Source: an uncultured Sphingomonadales bacterium (GTDB lineage Bacteria; Pseudomonadota; Alphaproteobacteria; Sphingomonadales; Sphingomonadaceae). From it: a stretch of 64,000 nucleotides of DNA. The position numbers were made by a program, and so were the translations under genes. Location of the stretch: positions 1 through 64,000 of the forward strand of contig CAIMDB010000018.1 of the NCBI GenBank assembly GCA_903839675.1, in the 5' to 3' direction. The notes beneath the pieces are model-generated. The model worked only from the letters and a program-made list of their open reading frames with translations. It was not told the DNA's origin and searched no databases. The stretch's first letter is position 1, and each line of letters opens with the position of its first letter. This document shows positions 30,863-39,383 of the stretch, piece by piece.

Positions 30863-33064
30863 TCAGTAGTTCGACAAAATGGCGAGGCTCGGGGCGTCCA
30901 ATGGAATGCCGCGCTTTTGCTTTTCCAGTTCGTCCGCTCTTGTTTTGCGCTGTTCGTCGATTAGCCATGCATGGATGGCAGCCACCTCTTGCGGCTTTAG
31001 AACGTCGTCCCAGCGGGGCATGCCGTTCTGGAGGAGCAGTCCTTCCATCACGATCTTGTTGAACGCCTGATGCGTTCCAGGCTGCATCCGCCGCAGATCG
31101 GGCGTGATCGAACGGTGTTGGTTGGCATGGCACATCACACAGTTGGCGAAGAAGAGCTGCTGGCCCTGCGCAATCGTTGCGGGTGTCACGCCTGCGGCTT
31201 GGGCCGGAGGTTCCGGCGCGACTTCCAATTTGGGCAGCTCTGGCGGAAGGGCCACAGTGCCACCCCCCAATTTGAAAACGAGCAAACGACCCTGATTGCC
31301 GCGCTGATAGGCCGCGGAATAAGGCGGCACATAGGCATAGCCACCACCGCCCCAGGCCGCCATCACCGCCACATATTGCACACCTTTGACCCGGTAGGTC
31401 ATGGGCGCTGCAAGGATGGAGGAGCCGGTGTCGATGCTCTTCAAAAGCTTGCCGGTCACCTTGTCGAACACGCGCAGCTGGCCTGCGATATTGCCATGGA
31501 ACAGAAGGCCGCCAGCCGTTGTCAGCGTGCCTGCGCGGTCTTGCCAGCCTTCGGCGGGGACAGCCCATTTGGTTTTGCCGGTCAGCGGATCAATCGCACG
31601 GAGTTCGCCTTTGCCGGGGTTTTTCAAAACTTCGGGCCATTCAGGGAGCGACTTCACAGCCGCCTGAACCGGTGGTGGCATAGCGGGCAGGGCGTCTTTC
31701 AGAACAGATGTGAAGACGAGGGCCGCATCCACATTGAGCATCTTCTTGCGCATCGGTTTGGCACCGGGCGTTTGATAGATGAGGTTCCCCATATCGAGCA
31801 CCGAGGCGTAATAGAGCCCCGATTGCGGGTCATAGGTGGCCGGATGCCAGTTGCGCGCACCGGTGGTGCCGGGGAAGACGATCTTGGGGGATGTCGCATA
31901 GTCAGCCCTGTCAGGGCGCAAACGCGGCCGTCCGGTCTTGGCATCAATGCCGTCTGCCCAATTGACCCGAACGATGGGGTTAGCGCGTAGCAGTTTTCCA
32001 TCCCGCCGGTCCAGAATGTAGAGATACCCATTTTTCGGCGCATGGATGAGGACCGGACGGTCTGTCCCGTCGATCTTCATATTCGTCAGGATCATCGGTT
32101 GTGTGGAGGTGAAGTCCCAATTGTCGCCGGGTGTCTGCTGATAATGCCACTTCTTGCGGCCTGTCTTCGCGTCGAGCGCGACAAGGCTTGCGAGATAGAG
32201 CTGGTCGCCGCCTTTCGGGCTGCGCTTAACGGTATGATAGGGCCCACCATTGCCGGTGCCGATGATGACATTGCCGGTTTCGGGGTCATAGTTGATCGCA
32301 TCCCAAGGGGTGCCGCCACCGCCAATGTCCCAGCGGCTTTTGGGGTCCCAGGTTTTGACGGCCTCTTCAAGATCGGGGTGGTCCTGCGCTCCAAGGGCCG
32401 GATCACGGGGGACGGTATGGAAGCGCCAGACCAGCTTGCCGCTGTCGAGGTCGAACGCGCTGACATAGCCGCGCGTATCATATTCCGCGCCGCCATTGCC
32501 GATGACAACGACGTTGCCCGCCACTTCTGGCGCTCCGGTAGAGTTTACACCGCGTGTCTTGTCGTCAACCGTATCGGCCTTCCACAGGACTTTGCCGGTC
32601 TTTGCATCCAGCGCATAAAGCTGGGCATCGAGCGAGGCGACATAGACCTTGCCCCGCGCGACAGCGACACCGCGATTGGCCATGTCGCAGCAGACAGTGC
32701 GGTTTACCTGCATGTCGACTTCGGGTTCAAACCGCCAGAGTTCCTTGCCCGTCGCGGCATCAAAGGCATAAGCGCGCCCCGCCACGCCCGATGTGTACAT
32801 CACGCCGTCGATCACGACCGGTGTTGCCTCCAGCACGCGGTTGGTGCCGAGGTTCACCTCCCAAGCCAGGCCGAGCTTACCGACATTGGTCGGGTTCATG
32901 TCCGTCAGCGTGGAGTAATGGGTTTTGCCGGCATCCCCGCCGGGGCTGGTCCAGTTGTCCCCCGCTGAAGATTGCTGGGCAGGGGCATCAGGTGCGCGGT
33001 CAGGCGCGCAGGCGGACAGGATCAGGGCAAAGGCAGCGGCAAAGTATCTCACAGGGCATCCCAC
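30863..33064 (-). CDS. Quinohaemoprotein (PQQ and haem c) alcohol dehydrogenase, lipoprotein
   Basis: A 733-residue periplasmic dehydrogenase. A lipobox (LSAC, Cys19) ends the signal peptide. The eight-bladed PQQ propeller shows NRTVCCDMANRG with the vicinal disulfide Cys125-Cys126, GNGGAEYDTRGYV, IGGGGTPWDAI, PGDNWDFTSTQP and AWGGGGYAYVP. The C-terminal cytochrome domain has CVMCH near residue 640. It oxidises primary or secondary alcohols and passes electrons to the respiratory chain. The gene overlaps the upstream DUF8021-like gene by 16 bp. An aromatic side-chain alcohol is the likely substrate from context. Confidence 0.9.
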   Translation of the reverse strand: MGCPVRYFAAAFALILSACAPDRAPDAPAQQSSAGDNWTSPGGDAGKTHYSTLTDMNPTNVGKLGLAWEVNLGTNRVLEATPVVIDGVMYTSGVAGRAYAFDAATGKELWRFEPEVDMQVNRTVCCDMANRGVAVARGKVYVASLDAQLYALDAKTGKVLWKADTVDDKTRGVNSTGAPEVAGNVVVIGNGGAEYDTRGYVSAFDLDSGKLVWRFHTVPRDPALGAQDHPDLEEAVKTWDPKSRWDIGGGGTPWDAINYDPETGNVIIGTGNGGPYHTVKRSPKGGDQLYLASLVALDAKTGRKKWHYQQTPGDNWDFTSTQPMILTNMKIDGTDRPVLIHAPKNGYLYILDRRDGKLLRANPIVRVNWADGIDAKTGRPRLRPDRADYATSPKIVFPGTTGARNWHPATYDPQSGLYYASVLDMGNLIYQTPGAKPMRKKMLNVDAALVFTSVLKDALPAMPPPVQAAVKSLPEWPEVLKNPGKGELRAIDPLTGKTKWAVPAEGWQDRAGTLTTAGGLLFHGNIAGQLRVFDKVTGKLLKSIDTGSSILAAPMTYRVKGVQYVAVMAAWGGGGYAYVPPYSAAYQRGNQGRLLVFKLGGGTVALPPELPKLEVAPEPPAQAAGVTPATIAQGQQLFFANCVMCHANQHRSITPDLRRMQPGTHQAFNKIVMEGLLLQNGMPRWDDVLKPQEVAAIHAWLIDEQRKTRADELEKQKRGIPLDAPSLAILSNY

Positions 33065-33906
33065 GGGCTTGGCATGTTGTACGGCACGGTAATGAAGTTC
33101 GCTTCGATCTGACAGATCATGCCATGGTCGATCTTGAACAGTTCCGAAATGTAGAAACTGTGTGGGCGGCGGACAGGAGATTTGACGGTCCGCCCGTCGG
33201 TGAGCTGATACTCATCCAGCCGCCCGCTATGGTCGATAAAGCCAAAGGCGAGAACGAGCCCGCGCTCCTCATCCACCATCGGAAAGCGTCGCGCGCGCAG
33301 GCGATCATCATAGCGGTAATTGCCCATGCGGAACTGCTCTTCACAGCCCAAGGCAGAGACAGGAACGATCTTTGCAAATTCGGGGTTGCGCGTGGTCTGC
33401 ACCCCGTTTTCAACGCGGTTGCAGTCCGGGTGGAATTTGGTGTGGATGGTCCCGTCGTTCAGCTGCAGCGTATCGAAATAGCCGTCGGACAGCTTGACCA
33501 TTTCCGCGCGGGACACTGGCGCCTCCACGCCAGCATTGAGGATCGGCTTGTCCCAATAGCGGCAATTCTCAAACTTGATGCCCGAATCTGACTGGCGGAC
33601 GACGACCATCTCAGATTCGGTAACCTGTCCCTGATCATTCACTTTGAGCCGCAGCGTGAACGCTGATTCCTCAATGGCTTCATGGACGGTGCCGAAATAG
33701 CCAACTTGATTGGTCGACGTGTCGGCGAATTTCAGCTGATAGTCGCCGACGCGCAGGATGGTGCCCCAGAGGCCGTCACCGACCTCCAACATCACATTAT
33801 TCTCAGAATTCAGAGGGGAAGCAGCCCAGTCGACCCGCGAGGCGTCTCCGGCATTTAACGCCTCAAGATAATTGGCCAGCACGGCATAAAGTGCGTCGCG
33901 ATTCAT
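33049..33906 (-). CDS. NTF2-like protein resembling DUF8021
   Basis: A 285-residue protein without signal peptide. The N-terminal helix MNRDALYAVLANYLEALNAGD and the later stretch FHPDCNRVENGVQTTRNPEF with GCEEQF resemble the DUF8021 group, which is related to NTF2 folds and known from fungi and proteobacteria. It begins at the ATG at 33906, preceded by GAGGA. It heads the leftward operon through the PQQ dehydrogenase, LdpA-like, CmcJ-like and DUF3237 genes and faces operator site 2. Function unknown. Confidence 0.75.
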   Translation of the reverse strand: MNRDALYAVLANYLEALNAGDASRVDWAASPLNSENNVMLEVGDGLWGTILRVGDYQLKFADTSTNQVGYFGTVHEAIEESAFTLRLKVNDQGQVTESEMVVVRQSDSGIKFENCRYWDKPILNAGVEAPVSRAEMVKLSDGYFDTLQLNDGTIHTKFHPDCNRVENGVQTTRNPEFAKIVPVSALGCEEQFRMGNYRYDDRLRARRFPMVDEERGLVLAFGFIDHSGRLDEYQLTDGRTVKSPVRRPHSFYISELFKIDHGMICQIEANFITVPYNMPSPWDAL

Positions 33907-33950
33907 TCGATCCTCTGCCTTGTATGTTCTGTCTTGATCGTTACACGTAA

Positions 33951-33962
33951 TAACAATTGTTA
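33951..33962. promoter_or_regulatory. TAACAATTGTTA palindrome, operator site 2
   Basis: An exact copy of site 1 in the 75-bp divergent gap between the DUF8021-like gene (33,906 leftward) and the SnoaL-like gene (33,982 rightward). It starts 45 bp from one start codon and ends 20 bp from the other, so one bound regulator could control both. A TTGTATG half-site of the second motif family lies at 33,920-33,926. Confidence 0.7.
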
Positions 33963-33981
33963 CAATAGGGGAAGGGTGCAG

Positions 33982-34371
33982 ATGGCCCACACGGACGAAG
34001 AATCCGCGAACCTCAAACTGGTGCGCGACGTGTATGAGAAAATTCTGATCCCGATGGACAGTTCACGCGTCGATGACTTTATTTCGCCGGACTATATCCA
34101 GCACAGCTCGCTTGCCGAACCGGGCGTGGATGCCTTGAAGGCCTGGCTCGATATGGTGCGGGTGGAGTCGCCCGATGCCCAACAGACTCTCCATCGTCTT
34201 TTTGCCGATGGCGATCATGTGACAACCCATGTCCATGTCGTCCGTTGGCCCGGCGATCCCGGCCTCGCGGTCTGCGACATCTTCCGCTGCGAAGGCGGCA
34301 AGGTCGTCGAGCATTGGGATGTCATTCAGGAGATCCAGGAAAACCCCGTCAACCCCAACAGCATGTTCTAA
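33982..34371 (+). CDS. SnoaL-like protein (cytoplasmic copy)
   Basis: A 129-residue SnoaL-like polyketide-cyclase/aldol-condensation-type protein. Features: LVRDVYEKILIPMDSSRVDDFISPDYIQHS, the His-containing HVTTHVHVVRW strand, and the family ending CEGGKVVEHWDVIQEI. There is no signal peptide. The next gene encodes a homologue with a signal peptide. Start at the ATG 33982 behind a purine-rich GGGGAAGGG. It is the first rightward gene under operator site 2. Confidence 0.82.
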   Translation: MAHTDEESANLKLVRDVYEKILIPMDSSRVDDFISPDYIQHSSLAEPGVDALKAWLDMVRVESPDAQQTLHRLFADGDHVTTHVHVVRWPGDPGLAVCDIFRCEGGKVVEHWDVIQEIQENPVNPNSMF

Positions 34372-34382
34372 AGGAGACTGTG

Positions 34383-34829
34383 ATGCGTCGTTGTGCTTTG
34401 ATTGCCGCCAGCCTTTTTGCACTGTCCTCCATGCCTGCAGAGGCAGCGAAATGCCGACTGAAGCCCAAAGAGGTCGTGACGAAGTTCATGACCCAGCTTT
34501 ATATCGATAAGGAACCGCGCGCTGCGTTCGAAAAATGGGTTGTCCCCGGCTACATTCAGCACAATCCCATGGCGGCGACCGGGCGGGATGCGGCGATTGC
34601 GTTTCTGGAACCCTTTATGAAGTCTAATCCGCATATCAGCTATTCCATCAAGCGGATCATCGCGGACGGCAATCTGGTCGCGGTGCACTCTCACGGCAAA
34701 TTTGCGCCAGACGACAGAGGTATCGCCGTTGTCGACATCGTGCGCGTCGAAGGTTGCAAGGTTGTCGAGCATTGGGATGTTGTGCAGCCTGTCCCCGAAA
34801 AATCAGCCAATGAAAACGGTATGTTCTGA
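34383..34829 (+). CDS. SnoaL-like protein with signal peptide (exported copy)
   Basis: A 148-residue homologue of the preceding protein. MRRCALIAASLFALSSMPAEAA (1-22) is a cleavable signal peptide, and the mature part repeats the pattern: YIQHNPMAATGRDAA, IADGNLVAVHSHG, GCKVVEHWDVVQPV, and the same -N-x-MF end. It is probably periplasmic. An ATG at 34383 with GGAG fits; longer in-frame starts lack a site. It overlaps the next SDR gene by one base (TGATG). A tandem duplicate with one exported copy suggests the same chemistry in two compartments. Confidence 0.82.
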   Translation: MRRCALIAASLFALSSMPAEAAKCRLKPKEVVTKFMTQLYIDKEPRAAFEKWVVPGYIQHNPMAATGRDAAIAFLEPFMKSNPHISYSIKRIIADGNLVAVHSHGKFAPDDRGIAVVDIVRVEGCKVVEHWDVVQPVPEKSANENGMF

Positions 34830-35569
34830 TGCGTCGTTTTGACGGTAAAGCTGTGCTGATCCTTGGCGGCAACGCCGGGATTGGCGCGGCCGCCGCGCAG
34901 CTTTTTGCCAATGAAGGCGCGCGGCTCGCGATTACCGGCCGGAACGCGGCGACACTCGGCGACATCGCAGCCCAAACTGGTGCGCACGCAATCCGTGCGG
35001 ATATGGGTGTGCTGAATGAAAGCCGTGACGCGATAACCGCGGCGGCAGATCACCTCGGCGGAATCGATGTGCTGCTCGTCAATGCAGGCGTCGGTGGCTT
35101 TGCCATGGTGCCTGATGTCACAGAAGACTTTTGGGATGGCATCCATGATGTGAACCTGAAGGGCGCCTTCTTCGCGATGCAGGCGGCTATACCGCATATG
35201 AAAGAAGGCGGCAGCATTGTTGTGACCGGCTCTATTGGGTCTGTGGCGGCTGTTCCCGGCAACGTCGCTTATGCTGCCGCCAAGGCAGGCTTGCGCGCAG
35301 TTGCCCGCATCGTCGGCAAGGAGCTTTTGCCGCGGGGCATCCGCGTCAACATGGTCAGCCCCGGCCCAACCGACACCGAAATCTTCAAGCGCGATGCATC
35401 GCCAGAAGAGATCCAAGGGATGCGCGATATGCTATCTGGCGTCGTGCCGATGGGCCGCATGGGCACTTCCGAAGAGATTGCCCGCGCGGCCCTGTTCCTG
35501 GCGAGTGATGAAGCGAGCTTCATCAATGGCGTGGACCTCTACGTGGATGGCGGTTGCGTGGAGCTATAG
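34829..35569 (+). CDS. Short-chain dehydrogenase/reductase
   Basis: A 246-residue classical SDR. AVLILGGNAGIGAAAA is the TGxxxGxG-equivalent loop, NAGVGG the NNAG-like motif, then Ser in VTGSIGS and Tyr/Lys in YAAAKAG, and the closing VDLYVDGGCVEL typical of FabG-like SDRs. It is the last gene of the short rightward operon under operator site 2 and overlaps the convergent ALDH by 6 bp. It is not close to the LigD-like SDRs further on. Confidence 0.88.
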   Translation: MRRFDGKAVLILGGNAGIGAAAAQLFANEGARLAITGRNAATLGDIAAQTGAHAIRADMGVLNESRDAITAAADHLGGIDVLLVNAGVGGFAMVPDVTEDFWDGIHDVNLKGAFFAMQAAIPHMKEGGSIVVTGSIGSVAAVPGNVAYAAAKAGLRAVARIVGKELLPRGIRVNMVSPGPTDTEIFKRDASPEEIQGMRDMLSGVVPMGRMGTSEEIARAALFLASDEASFINGVDLYVDGGCVEL

Positions 35570-37033
35570 CGTTGCGGGTTGCCCGTCGAGCAGGATGGTC
35601 TTGAGTTCCAGATAGCTCATCAGCCCTTCCAGCCCGCCTTCGCGGCCGACGCCGGATTGCTTGAACCCGCCAAAAGGCAAGCCGAAGTCCATGCGCAGCC
35701 CGTTCTGCCCAAAGCCGCCGGTACGGACGCGGCGGGCGATACGGTACGCCCGCTCATGGTCATTGGTGAGCACCGAGCCGTTGAGGCCGTAGTTGGACTC
35801 GTTGGCGATGCGGATCGCGTCTTCCTCATCCTCGCACGGGATCAGGCTCAGCACGGGGCCGAAGATTTCTTCCTGCGCGATGCGGCTGTCATTCTTCACA
35901 TTGGCGAACAGGGTCGGTTCAATGAAATAGCCACGGTTGAGATGCGCCGGGCGACCGCCGCCGGTGATGAGGTCGGCGGTCTTCTTGCCTTCCTCAATAT
36001 ACATTTCGATGCGTTCCAGCTGTCGCTTCATGGCGACTGGGCCAAGCTGCGTCGTTGGATCATCGGAATAACCGACCACGACCTTCTTCATTTCCGCAGA
36101 AATGGCACTGGCGAGTTCATCATGCCGATTGCGCGGGACGATGACGCGCGAGAGCATGGCGCAAACCTGTCCGCTCATCATCGTTATCGTGCCGGTGAGC
36201 AAGCCAGCTGCCGCTTCAATGGGGAAGTCGTCCGCCACAATCGCCGCCGACTTGCCGCCTAGTTCCAACGTGCAGCGGGCAATCCGTTCGCCACACACGC
36301 TGGCGATGCGCTTGCCGGCACCCGTCGAGCCGGTGAAGCTCACCTTGTCTACGCCATGGTTGCAGACGAGATGGTCGCTCGCCTCGCGGTGCCCGCAAAC
36401 GAGATTGACGACGCCTGCGGGTACCCCTGCGGCGTCGGCAGCTTCGGCGATGATATAGGCTTCGAGAGGTGTCTCAGGAGACGGCTTCATGATGACGGTG
36501 CAGCCCGATGCCAGCGCATAGGCGACCTTATTGAGCATGATGCCATAAGGCCCGTTCCAAGGGGCAATGGCCGCGACCACGCCGACGGGTTCATAGGCGA
36601 CGAGGCCTACCGCGGCACCGATGGTGGGGCGTTGTTCGACGAACGCGAATGTCTCCGCCATCGCGATAATGTTGTCGAACGTCATCGTTGATCCGCCGGT
36701 CATCGGGCCTGCAAAGCTGGCGAGACCGCCCATCTGGGCCGTCCATGCCTTGGCGATTTCGCCTTCCCGTCCGCGCAGATGGTCTGCCACCCGCTTGAGA
36801 TAGCTGATGCGCTCGGCAGGGCTGAGGGCGACCCATGGGCCATAGTCAAAGGCATCGCGCGCAGCGGCAACGGCGGCGTCCATATCAGCCTCATCCGCTT
36901 CTGCGACGACAGCCACAACCTGTTCTGTGTTGGGCGAGACAATTTCGATGGAACGGCCGGAATGGGCTGCGCGCCATTGTCCGCCAATATACACTTTGTC
37001 AGGATGGGCCACATTTACGCCGGTCGGGGTCAT
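35564..37033 (-). CDS. NAD(P)-dependent aldehyde dehydrogenase
   Basis: A 489-residue ALDH-superfamily enzyme. Cofactor and active-site motifs are visible: APWNGPYGIMLNK, FTGSTGAGKRIA, the catalytic Glu in LELGGKSAAIVAD and the nucleophile Cys in SGQVCAMLSRV, and PFGGFKQSGVGREGG at the end. It oxidises an aldehyde to an acid in the cytosol; vanillin-like products of stilbene cleavage are obvious candidates. It lies 13 bp downstream of an SDR gene in a two-gene leftward operon under operator site 3. Confidence 0.9.
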   Translation of the reverse strand: MTPTGVNVAHPDKVYIGGQWRAAHSGRSIEIVSPNTEQVVAVVAEADEADMDAAVAAARDAFDYGPWVALSPAERISYLKRVADHLRGREGEIAKAWTAQMGGLASFAGPMTGGSTMTFDNIIAMAETFAFVEQRPTIGAAVGLVAYEPVGVVAAIAPWNGPYGIMLNKVAYALASGCTVIMKPSPETPLEAYIIAEAADAAGVPAGVVNLVCGHREASDHLVCNHGVDKVSFTGSTGAGKRIASVCGERIARCTLELGGKSAAIVADDFPIEAAAGLLTGTITMMSGQVCAMLSRVIVPRNRHDELASAISAEMKKVVVGYSDDPTTQLGPVAMKRQLERIEMYIEEGKKTADLITGGGRPAHLNRGYFIEPTLFANVKNDSRIAQEEIFGPVLSLIPCEDEEDAIRIANESNYGLNGSVLTNDHERAYRIARRVRTGGFGQNGLRMDFGLPFGGFKQSGVGREGGLEGLMSYLELKTILLDGQPATL

Positions 37034-37046
37034 TGCTTCATTCTCC

Positions 37047-37949
37047 TCAGGTCAGGTCGCCAAGGTTGATCATTTTGCCTTCTGCTGCGGCGCGGTTGGC
37101 GTCACGGCGCAGCTTTTCGATATGCAGGCGTCCTTCAGGTGTCGGCTCTTTTGGAAGGGCCTCAAGCGACGTGCGGTAAATCTCTTCAAAGTCCTCGGCG
37201 AACTCAGGATGCGTCAGGATGAGGCCCCGATTGTCGGTCATCCCGGCAAGCGTTTTGCGGCCAACCTCAAGCGGATCCATCCCCAGATCGAAGGCCGTCC
37301 CGAATTGCTCCAGCTCTGCCTTGTCAGCAGGCTTGAAGCCGGAGTCCGCAAATCCGTTGGGCCGTTTGAGGGCCGAATCCCAGGCATTGGTTTTGGTAAG
37401 TCCGGGGCACATGAGCGACACGCCGATGCCAAAGGGCGCCAGATTATAGCGCAGCGACTCCGTAAGACCTCGAACCGCGAACTTACTGGCCGTGTAGATT
37501 CCCGCCTGCGGGCCGGAGAGAAAGGCCGCCATCGACGCGACATTGACGACGTGGCCGCCTTCACCATGCGCCTTCATGCCGGGGAGGAAGGACACAAGGC
37601 CGTTGACCACACCGCCGTAATTGACGCCCATGATCCAGTCATAGTCGGCGTAACTCGCTTCGTCGGTCGGTCCGAAGACGCTGACGCCTGCATTGTTAAC
37701 AAGCACATGGACCTTGCCAGCAACTGCTGCGGCGGCGGCAAAGCCATCACGGTCGGTCACGTCCAGCTTGACGAAACGGGGGAGGGGGCGTTCGTTTTGA
37801 ACGAACCATGCTTCCGCCTCGGCGCGATAGTCTTCATTCCGGTAACTCAGGATCAGGTCCATGTCGGCTTCGGCAAACGCGCGGGCGATGCCAAAGCCTA
37901 TCCCTGATACGCCGCCGGTGATGAAGGCGGTCTTGCCCTGCCAGTTCAT
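37047..37949 (-). CDS. LigD-like short-chain dehydrogenase
   Basis: A 300-residue classical SDR with the extended C-terminus seen in Calpha-dehydrogenases such as LigD/LigN. Features: TAFITGGVSGIGFGIA, NNAGVSVFGPTDEASYADYDWIMGVNYGGVVNG, VVNVASMAAF (Ser), YTASK (Tyr/Lys) and CPGLTKTN. The region around YDWIMGVN is shared with the SDRs at 56,264 and 57,163 and with LigD. It starts at the ATG 37949 (GAGAGGAA upstream). Oxidation of a benzylic Calpha alcohol in a lignin dimer is a reasonable hypothesis. Confidence 0.88.
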   Translation of the reverse strand: MNWQGKTAFITGGVSGIGFGIARAFAEADMDLILSYRNEDYRAEAEAWFVQNERPLPRFVKLDVTDRDGFAAAAAVAGKVHVLVNNAGVSVFGPTDEASYADYDWIMGVNYGGVVNGLVSFLPGMKAHGEGGHVVNVASMAAFLSGPQAGIYTASKFAVRGLTESLRYNLAPFGIGVSLMCPGLTKTNAWDSALKRPNGFADSGFKPADKAELEQFGTAFDLGMDPLEVGRKTLAGMTDNRGLILTHPEFAEDFEEIYRTSLEALPKEPTPEGRLHIEKLRRDANRAAAEGKMINLGDLT

Positions 37950-37973
37950 GCAAATTCCTCTCGCCTTGCTTCG

Positions 37974-37985
37974 TAACATTCGTTA
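37974..37985. promoter_or_regulatory. TAACATTCGTTA operator site 3
   Basis: A TAAC-N4-GTTA element in the 70-bp divergent gap between the LigD-like SDR (leftward) and the LdpA-like gene (rightward). The arms are the same as in sites 1, 2 and 5; only the four central bases differ. TTGTATGC (reverse strand of 37,991-37,998) follows six bases later. Confidence 0.6.
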
Positions 37986-38019
37986 GCAAAGCATACAAAT
38001 CAAAAGAGGAGAGATGAGG

Positions 38020-38712
38020 ATGTCCGACGTCGAATCGAGACTGACCGCGCTGGAAAATCGCGTGGGCGAACTGGAAGATCTCAACGCGATCCGCCGCCTC
38101 CATTGGGCCTATGGCTATTATATCGATTTCAATCGCGCCGACGATGTGGCGGAGCTGTTTGCCGAGGACGGTGAGGTCATCTTCCTCTCTGGCGTCTATA
38201 AGGGCCGCGAAGGCGCCCGCCGCCTTTATGGTACTTGGTTTAAGAGCCTGTTCCTTGCGCCTGGCGAAGAAGGCCCGGCCTATGGCTTCCTGCTCGATCA
38301 TTTCCAGATGCAGGACATCATTACCGTCGCGCCGGACCGGCAGACCGCGAAGGGGCGCTTCCGTGGCATGTTGTTCGGTGGGAGCCATGAAAGCCGCGAG
38401 TTCAAGCCCGAGGGGCTGCCGCTCCAGTTCATGGAAGCCGGGATTTACGAGAATGACTATGTCCGCGAAAACGGTGTGTGGAAGATCAAGCGGCTCGATT
38501 ACATGATGCAGTGGCAGGGTGATTACGAAGCCGGTTGGTCAAAGACGACCGCGCACCTTCAGCCGCTCACCGAATGTTTCCCCGCCAACCCGATTGGCCC
38601 GGATACGATCCGCAGCGATGAAATCCGCCAGACCTGGCCCTACCGCCATGATGTGCCGATGCACTTTGCCCATCCACGCTTTGGTGCCGTGATCGCAAGG
38701 CCGCAGGGCTAA
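38020..38712 (+). CDS. NTF2-fold protein, LdpA-like lyase candidate (copy B)
   Basis: A 230-residue homologue of the proteins at 30,131 and 59,684. Landmarks: ESRLTALENRVGELEDLNAIRR, YGYYIDFNRADDVAELFAEDGEVIFLSGVYKGREGARRLY, AGIYENDYVRENGVWKIKRLDY and CFPANPIGPD. The start is ATG 38020, eight bases after AGGAG (38,007-38,011); ATG 38014 is only two bases from it. Copy B differs from A and C in the loop between residues 85 and 130. A cofactor-free lyase or decarboxylase acting on a lignin dimer is inferred from LdpA and the context. Confidence 0.77.
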   Translation: MSDVESRLTALENRVGELEDLNAIRRLHWAYGYYIDFNRADDVAELFAEDGEVIFLSGVYKGREGARRLYGTWFKSLFLAPGEEGPAYGFLLDHFQMQDIITVAPDRQTAKGRFRGMLFGGSHESREFKPEGLPLQFMEAGIYENDYVRENGVWKIKRLDYMMQWQGDYEAGWSKTTAHLQPLTECFPANPIGPDTIRSDEIRQTWPYRHDVPMHFAHPRFGAVIARPQG

Positions 38713-38740
38713 GAGGTCGCAGAGGGCGCGGCGCGTTGGC

Positions 38741-39205
38741 TTAGTGGCCAGAGCGGTGGTGCCAGCCCATCACCTGATCATAGAGCTTGTCGAGCACAGC
38801 GGACATGCCCGCGCGTTCATTGGGTTCCAGCGTGCTGAACAGGAAGGTTGCGACATCTTCCATGCGCGGACCCATCTCGCGATAGGCGCGCCAGCCTTCT
38901 GCGCTGAGCCTATGAGGTTTGCGTCGCCTGTTGGAACTATCGACAACTTCTTCGACCCAACCACGTTCAGAGAGAGACGCAAGCGCCCGGCTGACATTCA
39001 TGGGGATCATCCCCATCAGTTCAGCAAGCTCGTGGCCGGCACGTTCCCCTTCGCCGCCAAGGGCGATGATGATCTTCAGTTCATTGGGGGATACCCCAAC
39101 CGGCAAGGCCACCCCATCGCGCATTGGGCTGTTAATCAGCGTCGCAAATCGCAGCATTGATATGAGTAGGGCGACGTCAGTATTTTCGGGTTGTTGTGTG
39201 GCCAT
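38741..39205 (-). CDS. MarR-family transcriptional regulator
   Basis: A 154-residue winged-helix regulator. SPNELKIIIALGGEG, AGHELAELMGMIPMNVSRALASLSERGWVEEVVDSSNRRRKPHRLSAEG spans the recognition helix and the wing, with dimerisation helices on both sides. MarR proteins usually repress aromatic degradation genes until a phenolic ligand binds. The start at 39205 has GGAGGGG upstream. Operator site 4 lies between it and the divergent TonB receptor, as expected for autoregulation, and it sits at the centre of the five TAAC-N4-GTTA sites. Confidence 0.9.
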   Translation of the reverse strand: MATQQPENTDVALLISMLRFATLINSPMRDGVALPVGVSPNELKIIIALGGEGERAGHELAELMGMIPMNVSRALASLSERGWVEEVVDSSNRRRKPHRLSAEGWRAYREMGPRMEDVATFLFSTLEPNERAGMSAVLDKLYDQVMGWHHRSGH

Positions 39206-39314
39206 GACCCCTCCGTTGACGGGCGCGTAGCGGCCTTGATGCCATTTTGCCACGGTTGCGGATAAAATATTCCACGCAACATTGGACCCATTTTATCCCT
39301 TGCAATGCGAAACT

Positions 39315-39337
39315 GTATGCATCACTAACAATAGTTA
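39315..39337. promoter_or_regulatory. Composite site: GTATGCATCAC plus TAACAATAGTTA (operator site 4)
   Basis: Positions 39,326-39,337 form a TAAC-N4-GTTA element. Immediately before it, 39,315-39,325 (GTATGCATCAC) matches ten of eleven bases of the second motif found at 48,031 and 53,139. They lie in the 178-bp gap between marR and the TonB receptor gene, 47-69 bp before the receptor start. Two regulators could meet here. Confidence 0.6.
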
Positions 39338-39383
39338 CGGTGACCGGATCCAGTTCGGCGCCCCAAGCAGGAGAGGACTGAGA

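Noticed and set aside
32042-33591. Plus-strand open frames of 300-345 codons under the PQQ dehydrogenase and DUF8021-like genes
   Set aside because: They cross the junction of two recognised minus-strand genes and lack domain signatures.
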